Shown: in pieces, positions 12,641 to 13,225 of the stretch | Position numbering within the stretch: the stretch's first letter is position 1 | Layout of the letters: every line of letters begins with the position of its first letter | Source: JBCBTJ01 sp964597685 | Lineage (GTDB): Bacteria > Pseudomonadota > Alphaproteobacteria > Caulobacterales > Hyphomonadaceae | Length of the DNA: 13,225 nucleotides | Reading direction: 5' to 3' | NCBI GenBank assembly: GCA_964597685.1 | Contig: CAZQZC010000071.1 | Location: forward strand, 1 to 13,225 | Notes under the pieces: model-generated | Told to the model about the DNA's origin: nothing | The model's database searches: none | The model's input: the letters and a program-made list of their open reading frames with translations, nothing else | Position numbers and translations under genes: made by a program

Positions 12641-13225
12641 CTAAGCGAACGCCACCTGCATTGGACCGACCTGGCGGATGGCGCCCGGGGCGAGCATCGG
12701 CGGCGCGCCGACCAGATGCGTATCGGGCGCGAGGCGAGCGATCGTCGCCAGCGTTTCTTCCATCTCAGCGCGGGCCAGCGCCTCGCCGACGCAGCGATGC
12801 GCGCCTGCTCCGAATACGATGTGCCAGCGCGTCTGGTCCGTCCGATGGATGTTGAACACATCGGGCTCCGAATAGACGTCCGGATCGCGCAACGCCGAGA
12901 GGATGGACACAGCGATCACGGCGCCCTCTGGGATCAGATACCCGTCGATCTCGAAGTCCCGCGTCGCGACCCGGGGGATGGCGGACACGACGGGCTGATA
13001 TCGAAGGCCTTCCTCGACAACGGCGCGTTTCAAGCCCTCGGGATCTGCGACAAAGTCCCGCCATTGGTCCGGATGCTGAAGGAGCTCCGACAGGGTCATA
13101 CAGAGCGATCCACGCGTCGTGTCTGACCCGGCGAGGATCAAGCCGAGGGTCTGCGTTCGGATCTCGCCTTCGCTGAGATCGCCAGTCGCGGCGGTGTCGC
13201 GGACGTTATCGGTTAGGAAGTCGTC
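12641..13225 (-). CDS. Cytochrome P450, C-terminal part, 5' end outside window
   Basis: The frame is open to the last base of the window and ends in TAG (complement of 12641-12643), so 194 C-terminal codons are present. P450s are haem monooxygenases inserting oxygen into hydrophobic substrates with electrons from a ferredoxin or reductase. Seen here are the I-helix oxygen-activation motif LAGSDTTRG, the K-helix E-x-x-R in EEGLRYQPV, the DPDVYSEPDVFNIHR meander region, and the haem loop FGAGAHRCVGEALARAEMEE with the ligand cysteine. The soluble bacterial class I type is indicated by these motifs and by the spacing. The substrate-recognition N-terminal part is missing, so no CYP family is assigned. 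The TTG at 13141 that opens the track-length frame lies inside the I-helix and is not a start. Confidence 0.95.
   Translation of the reverse strand, partial: DDFLTDNVRDTAATGDLSEGEIRTQTLGLILAGSDTTRGSLCMTLSELLQHPDQWRDFVADPEGLKRAVVEEGLRYQPVVSAIPRVATRDFEIDGYLIPEGAVIAVSILSALRDPDVYSEPDVFNIHRTDQTRWHIVFGAGAHRCVGEALARAEMEETLATIARLAPDTHLVGAPPMLAPGAIRQVGPMQVAFA

Overview
The window looks like chromosomal DNA from a free-living alphaproteobacterium, possibly of the Hyphomonadaceae/Caulobacterales type. This is an inference from the GC-rich sequence with GC-ending codons, a TIGR02301-type periplasmic protein (a family I know mainly from alphaproteobacteria), and the mix of catabolic redox enzymes with a BLUF light sensor. 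No rRNA, tRNA, CRISPR array, insertion sequence, phage gene or integration site is visible. Coding density is high and no intergenic gap exceeds 200 bases.

Layout. Bases 1-464 are the 3' end of an aldehyde dehydrogenase resembling coniferyl aldehyde dehydrogenase. A stand-alone BLUF photoreceptor (613-1011) follows, with two back-to-back hairpins in front of it. Next are an unrecognised 315-residue protein with an internal duplication (1100-2047), a thiamine-diphosphate enzyme of the acetolactate synthase/benzoylformate decarboxylase superfamily (2105-3673), and a PLP enzyme of the cysteine synthase/SbnA type (3859-4860). All of these are on the + strand. A minus-strand pair follows: a secreted TIGR02301-family protein (5909-5481) and a protein carrying a HEPN-like R-N-x-x-x-H motif (5438-4857). 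The secreted gene overlaps, at its 5' end, a divergent D-2-hydroxyacid dehydrogenase (+, about 5880-6878). That gene converges with no spacer on a translationally coupled minus-strand pair, nitronate monooxygenase and hotdog thioesterase (8289-6879).

A palindrome-rich divergent region (8290-8483) leads into two small consecutive + strand genes for exported, extremely Ala/Glu-rich acidic proteins: one with a Sec signal and one lipoprotein. They are separated by a strong stem-loop. Then come a minus-strand SDR oxidoreductase (10084-9299), the ATP-dependent helicase HrpB (+, 10190-12634), and the 3' two-fifths or so of a cytochrome P450 (minus, running off the right edge).

How it fits together. 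The aldehyde dehydrogenase, hydroxyacid dehydrogenase, nitronate monooxygenase, acyl-CoA thioesterase, SDR and P450 are the kind of set used to oxidise hydrophobic carbon sources, but strands alternate and no single pathway or operon is demonstrable. The parts least explained by known families are the HEPN-like gene and its secreted neighbour, the duplicated 315-residue protein, the acidic exported pair, and several palindromic intergenic sites. I see no clearly novel multi-gene system; the findings are ranked accordingly.
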